A stretch of 64,000 nt of DNA from NCBI GenBank assembly GCA_015231595.1, contig JADGBH010000006.1:1-64000 (forward strand), in the 5' to 3' direction. Source of the stretch: Desulfobacterales bacterium (GTDB lineage: Bacteria > Desulfobacterota > Desulfobacteria > Desulfobacterales > JADGBH01). The notes beneath the pieces are model-generated. The model saw only the letters and a list, made by a program, of their open reading frames with translations, ran no database searches and was not told the origin of the DNA. A program made the position numbers and the translations under genes. Shown here piece by piece: positions 26,433 through 36,558 of this stretch. The stretch's first letter is position 1. Each line of letters begins with the position of its first letter.

Positions 26433-29400
26433 CTATTTAAGCTTCTTAAAAAGGAGTTGATAGCCTTTCTCACTCTCTACGGAATGTTTTTCATCTGATT
26501 TCCGATTTTTCTTTGATTCAAGCCAGAATCGCTTTTTATTAAATACCGGCAAGTCTAAAGAGAATCTTTTTTGAGAGTAGCCATTTAATAAAGCCTTATC
26601 GCATTCACCTATGATAATATGGGCATTTGTTCCGCCAAAGCCAAAAGAACTTATCCCAGCGCGTCTTAAATGCTCAGGCGCCCATACTTTTAAGTTAATG
26701 TTCGGATAAAATGGAGAATCGTCAAATTTAAATCTTGGATTAGGCTTTATACAATTTAAGGTTGGAGGAATGTATTTATTGTGAACAGACAAAATAACCT
26801 TTATGAGACCAGCTATGCCAGATGCACTTGCAAGATGGCCGATATTAGTTTTAACGCTGCCTACAGCGCAAAAACCTCTATCTTTAGTTTGTTCCCTAAA
26901 AATTTTCGTTAACGCTTTAAGTTCAATAGGATCTCCTATCATTGTCCCTGTTCCGTGGGTTTCAACATAGGTAATTGTTATTGGGTCAATGCTTCCTTTT
27001 GTTAATGCTTCTTTTATAACTTCTGCTTGAGCTTCAGGATTTGGGGTTGTAATTCCCATTGTATGACCGTCATTATTTACAGCAGATGATTCAATCACAG
27101 CATAGATTTTGTCTCCGTCTTTTATGGCATTTTCTAAAGGTTTAAGAAGAATTGCTCCGCAGCCTTCTCCAGGCACAAAACCATTAGCCTTTTCATCAAA
27201 AGTATGGCATTTCCCGTCTGGAGAAAGAGCTTTTGCTTCACTTAAAACAAGATAATTGCTTTCATCAAGTAAAACATCAACTCCGCCAGCAAGAGCAACT
27301 TCTGATTCTCCTAAAATTAAGCTTTGACATGCAAGATGAACACTTACAAGGGACGATGAGCAAGCAGAATCAACAACTACATTTGGACCTTTAAAATTAA
27401 AAAGATGGGAAATATGAGCGCCTATAAAATTTTGTCCGATACCGATAATAGTATTTTTAAGGAGGTCATCAATTCTTTCAGAATAGCGGCTCATTCGAGA
27501 GCCAACAAAAACTCCTACTTTTTTATTCCATAAATCCCTATCTCTATATCCAGCATCCCTTAATGTTTGAACGCTTACTTCAAGAAATTTTCTTATAAGC
27601 GGGTCAATATGGGCTGCATCTTCTTCCCGTATTTGAAAAAAAGAAGGGTCAAAATATTCGATATCATCAAGAAAACCACCCCATTTGCTTATGCTTTTAC
27701 CTTTTTGATATTCTTTTGAGTAAAATAAATCTATGTCCCATCTTGATTTTGGAACTTCTCGAATACTGCAAACTCCATTTGAAAGATTATTCCAAAAATC
27801 ATTTTTGTTTTTTGATCCAGGAACATCACAGCCTATTCCTATTACAGCAATTTTCATTTTCGTTTGGATAAGGCTTAGTTTATTAGATTCTTGAGTGATT
27901 ATAGGTTGTTCTTCGTCATAATTGTTAGTTTCCAGAACTGTTGATTCAACCTCTTGCTCCTGTGATGTTTCTTCAGATAAATTAAGCTTATCTTTAAAAT
28001 TTTCAGATAAATAGTCTGCGAGTTTACTTAAAGTAGGACATTCCAATAAGACTGAAGGCTCAAGCTTTATACCCAGCCACTGCTCTATTCGTCTTACAAG
28101 GTCTGCTAATAAAATAGAATCAACTCCAAAATCTCCAAAATCTGTGTTTTCGTCTAATTTTTCTTCAGCGATTTTAAGCTGGTCTGAAAAAAGCTCTTTT
28201 AATTTTTTTACTAAATTATCGTCAAAAGATTTAGGCTTTGCAATAGGCTTGGAGCTTGTAATTTTAGCCTCAGTCTTTGCTTTAAGGATTTTAGCCTTAA
28301 GCAGATTAGAAATTGATAATTTATTTTTATCTGCAACGCATGGCATAATACATGGGAAGTCTTCAATTTCAACGGTTTTATCTAATAAACTAAGCCCTTC
28401 AGATGTTAGATGGGAAACTAAACCAAGATTAAAATAAACTGGACTTTTAATTTCTCCCATACCAACTTCTTTCCAGCTTGGCCAGTTGATGGCTTTAAAA
28501 TAAGTCCTGCCTTGTTTTGCATTAAAAGCCGCAAAATAATCCATAAAAGCATTAGCTTGAGCATATTCGCTAACTCCTGACCCAAGCATTGGAATTACTC
28601 CAGAAACCGAAGAAAACAGCACAAAAAACTTTAAGTTTTCATTTAAAAGGGCTTCATGCAGACATATAAGACCCTGAACTTTAGGCTCAAAAACATTTTC
28701 TATTTCCATTTTTGTTTTATTAATGAATGCAGGATTTTTTTCTGAAATAACTCCAGCACAATGAATAACGCCAGAAATGGAGCCTAATTCAGCTTTTACT
28801 TCGCCAAAAAATTTGGATAATTTTTCTTTGTCTGTAAGAGCGCCGTTATAAAGCCTTATTGATACTCCCTTTTCTTCGAGAGCCATTATTTTTTTAATTT
28901 TATTGGAATCAGAATGATTGGAATTTTCTACTATGCTTTTCCATTCAGCCTTTGGAGGCAGTTCCTTTCTGCCCATAAGCACTAATTTTTTTGCTCCTTT
29001 TTCGGCAAGGTGCTTTGCAATTTCAAAACCTATTCCCCTTGTGCCTCCGGTAATTATTATTACTTTATCAAGATTATTAAAAATCGGATTTGAAAAGCTT
29101 CTTATTTCAATTGGAAATTCAGACATATACGGTAAATATCTTTTTCCTTTTCGTACGCATACTGAACTTTCAAGCTCTGTGGTTGTAAGCTCGTTTAAAA
29201 TAAGATTTATTACAGATGAATCGTTTTTAACGGAAATATCAATATCTATAGTTTTGCTTTTAACTCTGTTGTATTCAGAACCAAGCATTTTAACAAATCC
29301 AGCAAAATCAGCGCCTGAAAAGGTTGCTGCTTCAGAATCAAAATATTCTAAATCTTTTGTAAGGTGGATTAGAGAAAACTTATTAGCACCTAAATTTTTT

Positions 29401-32400
29401 ATTAGGCTTTGAGTTAAACTTATTTTCCCGAAATTACAAACAGGCTTTAAAAGTGAGATGTCAGACAAATCAGAAATATCGATCATGCCAATAAATTCAG
29501 CCTTATTCCCAAGTAATGCTTGGGATGCCATAACTCCTTGGTCATAGTTTTCAAAATCAAAAGAATAAAAAGTATCCGATTGTTTTTCATAATTTTTGGC
29601 ATTTTTCACAATAACTGAGTTGATATTGCTATTTTCAGCAAAAATTTTTCTTCCCAATGATTCGGTTTCGTCATTCACAAGAATGAGCATTGCGCCTTTT
29701 TCATCAAATACGTTTAAGGCTTTAGTTTCTGCCTCTTTCCAAGTTTTATAAAGAAAATATTTTTGCGTAACTACAGGTGAAGAGCTTGTAATAGTAAGGA
29801 ATTTATTTGATATAGGTATCCAGTATTTTTCGCCTTTAAACGGATAAGTAGGAAGTGAAATCTTTTTCGGGAAATAGTCTTTGTAAAGGAGATTCCAGTC
29901 GATTTCAATGCCAGAAGTCCATAACTTCGCTATTTTGTTAAGCTTGCCTTCACTTATTATAATTTTTATAAATTCTTCGCCTTCTTTTCCTTCAATAAAA
30001 AGCTCGGCAGATGTTTTATCAAGTTTTACATTCCCTGAATACAGGTTATCAATGTGCTTTTGGGAATTACAGAACATTATCAATGCCTGCTTTAATTCGT
30101 CTTTTGTGGAAGCAATAATAGAGATTCGCTCTTCCATTGACTCTCTGCCTGTTTGAAGAGTGTAAGCCATATTCGTTAAAAATTCAGGTTCATTGATTGA
30201 TTTGTCGCTATGGCTTAAACCATAATATTTAGATAAAATGTTTTTAAAATTATCGAAAAGATAAATTGATAAAGCACTAATAGACGGATAATCATTAATA
30301 ATAGAAGACGGTAAATCAAAATTAAATTTTGCTGATATTTTTTCTAAAAATATAGCCGAAGTTACAGCATCAAATCCTAATTCTGAAAAATTTTCGTCAA
30401 GATCAATAGATTCAGCCTTAACCTTAAGAATATCTGATGCTATATGCCTTAACTCATCCTTAAAACTATCGATTAATTTTTCTTCTGGGTGTTCGTCAGA
30501 TGAATAATTTTTTTCTAAAAATTCAAGGATATTTTTTGCATAATCCAAAAGACGATCTTTACTTTTAGCTGAAAGCACAAATATATTTTGGCTATAATCG
30601 AGTAGAACATCATGATTCGTATTGTCGTATTCTTCAAGTATAATATGAGCGTTCGCTCCTCCAGCGCCAAAAGAACTTATCCCTGCTCTTCTTGGATATG
30701 TTTTTTTGTTTCCGTTTTCATCGATTACAGGCTTTTTCCAATATTCTAAGCCTTGTTGAATATAAAAAGGACTTCCTTTAAAATCAATATTCGGATTTAT
30801 GTTTTTCGCATGAATGCTTGGAACAAGATGCTTATTTCTCATTTGAAGGGCGAGCTTTGTAATGCCGGCAATTCCAGCGCCTGATTCAAGGTGACCGATA
30901 TTAGATTTTGATGAACTTATTGAGCAAAAATTTTTATCTTCAGTAAATTCCTTAAAAGCTTTTGTAAGACCTGCTATTTCAACAGGGTCTCCTAATTTTG
31001 TGCCAGTCCCGTGAGCTTCAATAGATGTAATTGTTCTTGGGTTAATGTCTGCTTCTTGTAAAGCTTTAATAATAACATCAGCTTGAGCATTAGGGTTCGG
31101 AACAGTAAAACCATGGGTTTTTCCGCCATGATTAATGGATGAAGCTTTAATTACAGCATAAATATTATCTCTGTCATTTTCAGCATCTTTAAGTGGTTTT
31201 AAAATAATGGCTCCGACTCCTTCACCCGGAACAAAACCATCTGCTTTATTTCCAAAAGTGTAGCATCTTCCTGTAGGCGAAAGCATTCGCATTCTGCACA
31301 TTGAAACGTATTTGAAAGGATGCAGATAAAGGTTTACGCCTCCTGCTACAGCCATTTTGCATTCGCCTCTTTTTAAACTTTCACAGGCAAGATATATTGC
31401 TGTTAATGATGACGAACATGCAGTATCAACTGGAAAACTTGGACCGTGAAAATTAAAAATATAAGATATTCTGTTAGCGATTGTCCATGGTGATGAATTC
31501 GGAACAACAAAATTACCTTTTGCCCATTCTTCAATGCCTAAAAGCTGATAAGAATAAGTTGTAGTTCCAGCAAAGACTCCAACATCTACTTTATATTTTT
31601 CAAATAAAGCATTTATTTGTTTTCGAGTATAGCCAGCATCTTCAAAGGCATTCCAAACAGCCTCTAAAAATAGTCTTTCTTGAGGATCCATCATTTCAAC
31701 TTCAACAGGGGTAATATTAAAAAACAAAGGATCAAATACATCTGCATTGTCAATAAAACCGCCCCATTTACAATAAATTTTCCCGTCTTTTGCTTTTTCA
31801 GGGTCAGGATCAAAATATCTATCCATATCCCATCTTTCCTTGGGTATTTCGCTTATGCAATCCCTACCAGATTTTAGGTTATTCCAAAATTCGTCAATAT
31901 TTTTTGCAAAAGGATATTTACCTGAAATTCCAATTATTGCGATATCCTCTGAATCATATTTTTTTGTAAATGTAATGATAGGCTTAGAATCAACTTTTAC
32001 AAGTTTTTCATGACTTTTGTCCTTTTTTAATGGAATTTCTTTTTTCTGCTGAGTTTCAGCGATATTAAAAAATTTTGATAAGCTTGTTTCGTGATTTTTC
32101 ACAAAATATTCGCTTAAAGCCTTAATGGAACGATATTCAAAGAATAATGTTTTTGGCAAAGACCCAAATGCTTTTTCAAGCTGAACATTAAATTTTTGAA
32201 TCATTATTGAATCAATGCCATATTCTTCAAAATTGGCGGAAGTATCGATTTTAAAATCTTCAAGCTGGATTTCATTCCCGATCATTTTTTTTAAAAATTT
32301 TTCAATTAATCCGCTTAAAATTTTTGTATCGATTTTTTTATCTTCTGTATAACCTGATTCTATCTGCTTTGGAGCTTTTTCAAATAAAGAAGAAATTTTA

Positions 32401-35400
32401 TTTGTATCTCCATAAAGCACCATGAAATTATTTGAAGGAGAATAAAACGAATTTTCAAAAGCTTTAAGTCCAATTTCCGACGGAAGTGGAGAAATTCCGG
32501 TTTGTTCATATAATAGCCCGCGTTCTGTATCAGAAATCTGCATGCCGCCTTTATCCCAAAGGGGCCAATTTATAGAAATTGTTCTTCCGAATCTTTTTCC
32601 TTCTACAACAAGATTTTGCCTGAAACTTGCAAAATAATCTAAAAATGCATTTCCATAAGCATAATCAGATTGCCCTACCCTGCCTGTAAGACTTGAAATG
32701 GAAGAAAATAAAGCAAAAAAATCAAGCTTTTCTTTTGATAAAACCTCATCTATATAAATCGTTCCAAATACTTTGGGCGAAATTACGGATTCAAAATCTT
32801 TAATATTTTTTCGATAAATGAAAGCATCTTTATGTATGCCAGCACTGTGAATTACTCCATTTATTTGATTAAAGCTTTCTTTTGCAGAAGTGACTATCCT
32901 GACCGCATCATCTTTTTTTGTTATATCAGCTTTAATGTAAAGAATTTTTCCGCCTTTTGATTCTATTTCTTTTATTTTATCTTTTTTTTCATCTGATAAA
33001 TCAGACCTTCCGGTTAAAACAAGTTTTGCATTAAAATTTTCAGCAAGATATTCGGCAATTATAAGGCCAAGACCTCCAGCACCGCCTGTAATAATGTAAA
33101 CTCCATTATTTTTTAGCAGAGTTTTATCGTTTTTATTTAGAGCAAAGCTCTTTAAGACTTTGACTGTTCTATTAGAATTTGCATCATAGAACACTTCATC
33201 TTCATTAGAAGATATTTCGTTTAAAATAATTTCAGTGCATAAATCGTCATTGTTTATGATCTGTCCATTTATCCCGACACATCGTGCTTGAATATTGGGA
33301 TTTTCCGTTTTTATTGTTTTGCAAAGTCCGCTTAAGGCTGAAAATTCAGGAGTAGCGCTGTTATGGATATAAATAAGATCTATTTTTTCAGAAATTTTTT
33401 GGTCAATAAGCGTTTTAGCGATAAAAAATACAGATGTAGCGCTTATTTTAAAGTTATTATTTAAAGACTCATCTTCATAGGAAAAATCAGACTTTGACCA
33501 AAAATGTATAATTTGAGTGGGAGATTTATCCTTAAGTTCATTAAAAAGCTTCGCATAATCATCAATTTTTTCAGGGTTGATTTCGTAAATTTTATCTTGA
33601 AATTGATTAAATTCTTTTCCTTGCTTAACTAAAACAATTGCCGAATTTATTTGTTTTTTTTGCTTAAAAGCATTTTTCAATTTTTCGTCAGTATCAAAGA
33701 TAAGTATATTTCCTTTAATGAGCTTGGTATTCTGAGAAATATCGGATTTTTCAAACTGGCTTGCATAATAGATAAAATCAAAATTTTCAGTTTGGTTTTC
33801 ATCAGTTTGTTTTTGAATAGAAATTTCTTTTTCAGGAGCATTAACATCAGGGATAAAATATCTTTGCCTTTCGAAAGGATAAGTCGGCAGAGAAATTACC
33901 ATTGGATAAGGCTTTTGATATAGCATTTGCCATTCTATATCAGTTCCATTTATCCATAAATTTAATATTTTTTCAAAATCTTTATTTTCGATTAATGATT
34001 GTATAGATTTAAGTTCTATACTTTTTTCGTCAGATCTTTTAACGGTGCCAGCAAGAATGCCGGATGTTTCAAAATTATCAGAATAATATTTTTCAAATTT
34101 TTGTATGATCTCGTTAATATCTTGAGCTATAAAACCCATTCTTTCAGGCATTAATTCTCTTCCCAATTGAAGAGTATAGGCTATTTGTAATGAAGAAGTC
34201 TCCGAACTATTTATATTCTGATTTAAAAACAAATACATTTTTTCGGCATATATTTTAAGCCTTTCTTTATTTTTTGCTGAAAGAATAATTATGTAAGGAG
34301 GATTTGAGCTTATTTCAACTTTCTGCTGAATATGTTCTTCAAGAACTATATGGGCATTAGCTCCGCCAGCTCCAAATGAACTTATGCCGGATCTTCTTGG
34401 ATATATTTTTTTCTGGCCGTTTTCAATAATTTCTGGCTGAACCCATTCTGAAAGTTCGTGCTGAATATAAAATGGAGATTCTTCAAAATTTATTTTCGGA
34501 TTAATTTTTTCAGAATTAATTGAAGGGACAAGGATTTTATGTTTTAGTTGAAGAACCACTTTTGTAATACCGGCTATGCCAGCGGCAGATTCAAGATGGC
34601 CTAAATTTGATTTTGACGAACTTATAGAGCAAAATTGCTTATCTTTTGTAAATTCTTTAAAAGCTTTTGAAAGACCTGTTATTTCTATAGGGTCACCAAG
34701 GGAAGTTCCTGTTCCATGGGCTTCAATGGAGCTTATAGTTCGAGGATTAATTTTAGCGTCTTTTAATGCGTCTTTTATAACATCTGCTTGAGCATTAGGG
34801 TTTGGGACAGTGAATCCGCTTGTTTTTCCTCCAGCATTTACGGATGAACCTTTTATTACAGCATAAATTCTGTCATTATCGGCAATTGCGTCAGCTAAAG
34901 GCTTTAATAGTACAGCACCTACACCTTCTCCATCAATAAAACCGTCAGCTCCCTCACCAAAAGATTTACATTTATCTCCTTTTGAAAGCATGTTCATTGA
35001 CGAAAGGCCAATATATTGAAAAGGATCAAGTATAAGATTTACGCCTCCTGCTATAGCCATTTTACATTCGCCTCTCATAAGGCTTTCACATGCTATATGG
35101 ATTGCAGTTAAAGAAGATGAGCAAGCGGTGTCAACAGCTATGCTTGGACCTTGAAGATTAAAAAAATATGAAACTCGATTTGCAATTGACCAATAAGCTG
35201 AAAATGCCCCGTTTTTAAGGCCTTTTGCCCATGCTTTGGCGCCAAGCCTGCCGTAAGATCCATACATGGCTCCAACAAAGATTCCGATCTTTTTTAAAAC
35301 TTCTAATTTTTTTCTTGTGTAACCAGCATCTTCAAATGCTTCCCATGAGGTTTGTAAAAATAATCTTTCTTGAGGATCAATTATTTGGGCTTCTTTAGGG

Positions 35401-35726
35401 GATATATTAAAAAATAAAGGATCAAATTTGTCTGCATCTTTTATAAACCCTCCCCATTTGCTGTAGGTTTTGCCCTCTTGGCTTGGGTCAGGGTCATAAT
35501 AATCTTCCCAGTTCCATCTGTCTTTTGGAATTTCTTGAATGCAGTTTTTTCCTGAGCATAAATTTTCCCAAAATTCTTCAATTGATTCAGATAGCGGATA
35601 CCTCCCTGAAATGCCTATTATTGCTATTTCTTTTTGAGGGGTGCTTTTTATTTTTTTTGCAATGAGGTTTAATAATAATCTTTTTTTTTGGTCTTTACTT
35701 ATAAATCTCCCTTTTGATCTGTCCAT
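26433..35726 (-). CDS. AT-less (trans-AT-like) modular polyketide synthase, KS-KR-ACP-KS-ACP*-KR-ACP-KS
   Basis: One 3097-residue chain. KS1 has active Cys202 (DTACSSS), KR1 lies at about 875-1060 (ITGGAGGLG; YAYGNAF) and ACP1 has Ser1173 (GIDSI). KS2 has Cys1437, then an ACP-like domain at about 1755-1825 whose attachment serine is Ala1787 (GFDAV). KR2 is at about 2215-2400 (YAQANAF), ACP3 has Ser2537 (GVDSI) and KS3 has Cys2789 (DSACSSS). All KS domains keep EAHGTGT or ETHGTGT and the K-S/T-N-(L/I)-GH histidine. There is no acyltransferase, loading domain, thioesterase, DH or ER. KS-flanking linkers end in SLPTYPF. This plan fits trans-AT PKSs, in which malonyl units come from a separate enzyme. 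The chain stops about 60 residues after KS3, so it needs a downstream partner or is truncated. AAGGAG precedes the ATG. Confidence 0.93.
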   Translation of the reverse strand: MDRSKGRFISKDQKKRLLLNLIAKKIKSTPQKEIAIIGISGRYPLSESIEEFWENLCSGKNCIQEIPKDRWNWEDYYDPDPSQEGKTYSKWGGFIKDADKFDPLFFNISPKEAQIIDPQERLFLQTSWEAFEDAGYTRKKLEVLKKIGIFVGAMYGSYGRLGAKAWAKGLKNGAFSAYWSIANRVSYFFNLQGPSIAVDTACSSSLTAIHIACESLMRGECKMAIAGGVNLILDPFQYIGLSSMNMLSKGDKCKSFGEGADGFIDGEGVGAVLLKPLADAIADNDRIYAVIKGSSVNAGGKTSGFTVPNPNAQADVIKDALKDAKINPRTISSIEAHGTGTSLGDPIEITGLSKAFKEFTKDKQFCSISSSKSNLGHLESAAGIAGITKVVLQLKHKILVPSINSEKINPKINFEESPFYIQHELSEWVQPEIIENGQKKIYPRRSGISSFGAGGANAHIVLEEHIQQKVEISSNPPYIIILSAKNKERLKIYAEKMYLFLNQNINSSETSSLQIAYTLQLGRELMPERMGFIAQDINEIIQKFEKYYSDNFETSGILAGTVKRSDEKSIELKSIQSLIENKDFEKILNLWINGTDIEWQMLYQKPYPMVISLPTYPFERQRYFIPDVNAPEKEISIQKQTDENQTENFDFIYYASQFEKSDISQNTKLIKGNILIFDTDEKLKNAFKQKKQINSAIVLVKQGKEFNQFQDKIYEINPEKIDDYAKLFNELKDKSPTQIIHFWSKSDFSYEDESLNNNFKISATSVFFIAKTLIDQKISEKIDLIYIHNSATPEFSALSGLCKTIKTENPNIQARCVGINGQIINNDDLCTEIILNEISSNEDEVFYDANSNRTVKVLKSFALNKNDKTLLKNNGVYIITGGAGGLGLIIAEYLAENFNAKLVLTGRSDLSDEKKDKIKEIESKGGKILYIKADITKKDDAVRIVTSAKESFNQINGVIHSAGIHKDAFIYRKNIKDFESVISPKVFGTIYIDEVLSKEKLDFFALFSSISSLTGRVGQSDYAYGNAFLDYFASFRQNLVVEGKRFGRTISINWPLWDKGGMQISDTERGLLYEQTGISPLPSEIGLKAFENSFYSPSNNFMVLYGDTNKISSLFEKAPKQIESGYTEDKKIDTKILSGLIEKFLKKMIGNEIQLEDFKIDTSANFEEYGIDSIMIQKFNVQLEKAFGSLPKTLFFEYRSIKALSEYFVKNHETSLSKFFNIAETQQKKEIPLKKDKSHEKLVKVDSKPIITFTKKYDSEDIAIIGISGKYPFAKNIDEFWNNLKSGRDCISEIPKERWDMDRYFDPDPEKAKDGKIYCKWGGFIDNADVFDPLFFNITPVEVEMMDPQERLFLEAVWNAFEDAGYTRKQINALFEKYKVDVGVFAGTTTYSYQLLGIEEWAKGNFVVPNSSPWTIANRISYIFNFHGPSFPVDTACSSSLTAIYLACESLKRGECKMAVAGGVNLYLHPFKYVSMCRMRMLSPTGRCYTFGNKADGFVPGEGVGAIILKPLKDAENDRDNIYAVIKASSINHGGKTHGFTVPNPNAQADVIIKALQEADINPRTITSIEAHGTGTKLGDPVEIAGLTKAFKEFTEDKNFCSISSSKSNIGHLESGAGIAGITKLALQMRNKHLVPSIHAKNINPNIDFKGSPFYIQQGLEYWKKPVIDENGNKKTYPRRAGISSFGAGGANAHIILEEYDNTNHDVLLDYSQNIFVLSAKSKDRLLDYAKNILEFLEKNYSSDEHPEEKLIDSFKDELRHIASDILKVKAESIDLDENFSELGFDAVTSAIFLEKISAKFNFDLPSSIINDYPSISALSIYLFDNFKNILSKYYGLSHSDKSINEPEFLTNMAYTLQTGRESMEERISIIASTKDELKQALIMFCNSQKHIDNLYSGNVKLDKTSAELFIEGKEGEEFIKIIISEGKLNKIAKLWTSGIEIDWNLLYKDYFPKKISLPTYPFKGEKYWIPISNKFLTITSSSPVVTQKYFLYKTWKEAETKALNVFDEKGAMLILVNDETESLGRKIFAENSNINSVIVKNAKNYEKQSDTFYSFDFENYDQGVMASQALLGNKAEFIGMIDISDLSDISLLKPVCNFGKISLTQSLIKNLGANKFSLIHLTKDLEYFDSEAATFSGADFAGFVKMLGSEYNRVKSKTIDIDISVKNDSSVINLILNELTTTELESSVCVRKGKRYLPYMSEFPIEIRSFSNPIFNNLDKVIIITGGTRGIGFEIAKHLAEKGAKKLVLMGRKELPPKAEWKSIVENSNHSDSNKIKKIMALEEKGVSIRLYNGALTDKEKLSKFFGEVKAELGSISGVIHCAGVISEKNPAFINKTKMEIENVFEPKVQGLICLHEALLNENLKFFVLFSSVSGVIPMLGSGVSEYAQANAFMDYFAAFNAKQGRTYFKAINWPSWKEVGMGEIKSPVYFNLGLVSHLTSEGLSLLDKTVEIEDFPCIMPCVADKNKLSISNLLKAKILKAKTEAKITSSKPIAKPKSFDDNLVKKLKELFSDQLKIAEEKLDENTDFGDFGVDSILLADLVRRIEQWLGIKLEPSVLLECPTLSKLADYLSENFKDKLNLSEETSQEQEVESTVLETNNYDEEQPIITQESNKLSLIQTKMKIAVIGIGCDVPGSKNKNDFWNNLSNGVCSIREVPKSRWDIDLFYSKEYQKGKSISKWGGFLDDIEYFDPSFFQIREEDAAHIDPLIRKFLEVSVQTLRDAGYRDRDLWNKKVGVFVGSRMSRYSERIDDLLKNTIIGIGQNFIGAHISHLFNFKGPNVVVDSACSSSLVSVHLACQSLILGESEVALAGGVDVLLDESNYLVLSEAKALSPDGKCHTFDEKANGFVPGEGCGAILLKPLENAIKDGDKIYAVIESSAVNNDGHTMGITTPNPEAQAEVIKEALTKGSIDPITITYVETHGTGTMIGDPIELKALTKIFREQTKDRGFCAVGSVKTNIGHLASASGIAGLIKVILSVHNKYIPPTLNCIKPNPRFKFDDSPFYPNINLKVWAPEHLRRAGISSFGFGGTNAHIIIGECDKALLNGYSQKRFSLDLPVFNKKRFWLESKKNRKSDEKHSVESEKGYQLLFKKLK

Positions 35727-35788
35727 TCAAAAGGCTCCTTTTTTTTATTGGATTATAGCGAATTTATTGGTAAATACAGGTTTATTTG

Positions 35789-35817
35789 AATTTAGTTATA
35801 AATGGGGTATAAGTCAA
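35789..35817 (-). promoter_or_regulatory. Candidate sigma70 promoter of the PKS gene
   Basis: Reading on the minus strand: TTGACT (35817-35812), a 17-base spacer, then TAAATT (35794-35789), about 65 bp before the PKS start codon. Good spacing and a near-consensus -35. Confidence 0.45.
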
Positions 35818-35907
35818 TAATTTCTTTGAGTCGAGTACAATTAAAAAAAACATCTCTATTTAAACTTATGCGTTAAAATAGTTCCGAAAGCTATTTGATT
35901 ATTATAC

Positions 35908-36236
35908 TATAGTATTTAAAAAAAGTATTTTGTTAATTTATAAAATCATCTTATCCCCTCTCCCTTGACGCAGGGCTGTTAAGTTCTAAAATTTTAAGCA
36001 ACTTCAAATATTTTAAAGAACCATGTTATCTTTTAGAGATTGTAGGGGCGACCGGCTGGTCGCCCAATTCCATTATGCAACAATTTCCAAAAGGGCGACC
36101 AGCCGGTCGCCCCTACAGTGAAATAGGCTGTAAATAAAGCCTCAGCATAGAACTTAACAGCCCCTCTCCCTTGACGGGAGAGGGCTAGGGTGAGGGTGAA
36201 AATACTTTTTCCAATTTACTTTTCTTAAATACTGTA
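35908..36236. repeat. Outer palindromic element, copy B (interrupted)
   Basis: Ends match copy A at 14111-14436: left TATAGTATTTAAAAAAAG (from 35908) and right CCAATTTACTTTTCTTAAAT (from 36211). The core here is a CCCTCTCCC-TTGAC-GGGAGAGGG hairpin plus a G-rich tail. It is interrupted by the family 1 element. Confidence 0.6.
35970..36161 (-). mobile_element. MITE-like element, family 1 copy 2
   Basis: Reverse-complement orientation relative to copy 1, with the same ends (GCAGGGCTGTTAAGTTCT left; AGAACTTAACAGCCC right) and the same interior inverted repeat (36042-36065 and 36093-36116). A 14-base direct repeat CCCTCTCCCTTGAC flanks it (35956-35969 and 36162-36175), so the right boundary is ambiguous by a few bases. 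It splits the loop of a GC-rich hairpin. Confidence 0.8.
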
Positions 36237-36558
36237 TTGTATCCAGTTTCATCTTCGACATTAAAAATTTCATTACAGGAGACATAAGAAAAAGCGTAAA
36301 TATTCCTCATGACATCATAATATATCAACCCCTTTAAAATACATTGAAGGCAACATAATTTTTTATATAAAAAACCAAATATATAGTAGTATAAAACTAT
36401 ATACTCCAATTAGAACTATTTTTTTTGTTTGACATAGCATTGAATACAACGTATAAATGCCGATAAAATTATTTAAAAATAAATAAAATTATTTTGAACT
36501 CAATTTGTTTTAATTTAAAGTAGGCAAAAAAATTAAAAAAGAATGGCTATATTAAAAA
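36237..36558. other. Leader and intergenic region before the methyltransferase operon
   Basis: No gene is visible. Apart from the promoter at 36429-36457 the region is AT-rich. I see no cobalamin-riboswitch-like conserved core in the roughly 100-base leader. Confidence 0.5.
36429..36457 (+). promoter_or_regulatory. Strong sigma70-type promoter of the C1/methylamine operon
   Basis: TTGACA (36429-36434), a 17-base spacer, TATAAA (36452-36457). A perfect -35, near-perfect -10 and ideal spacing, 100 bp before the first gene of the cluster. Confidence 0.7.

Noticed and set aside
26433..35726. Polyunsaturated fatty acid synthase
   Set aside because: There is no tandem ACP array, acyltransferase or FabA-like dehydratase; the KS-KR-ACP order with SLPTYPF linkers fits a trans-AT-like modular PKS.
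36185..36409. Open frame of 74 codons on the minus strand
   Set aside because: It begins in AT-rich spacer and ends in repeat DNA, with no family features and no good ribosome binding site.
36464..36558. Cobalamin riboswitch in the methyltransferase leader
   Set aside because: The leader is short, AT-rich and lacks the conserved B12-box pattern.
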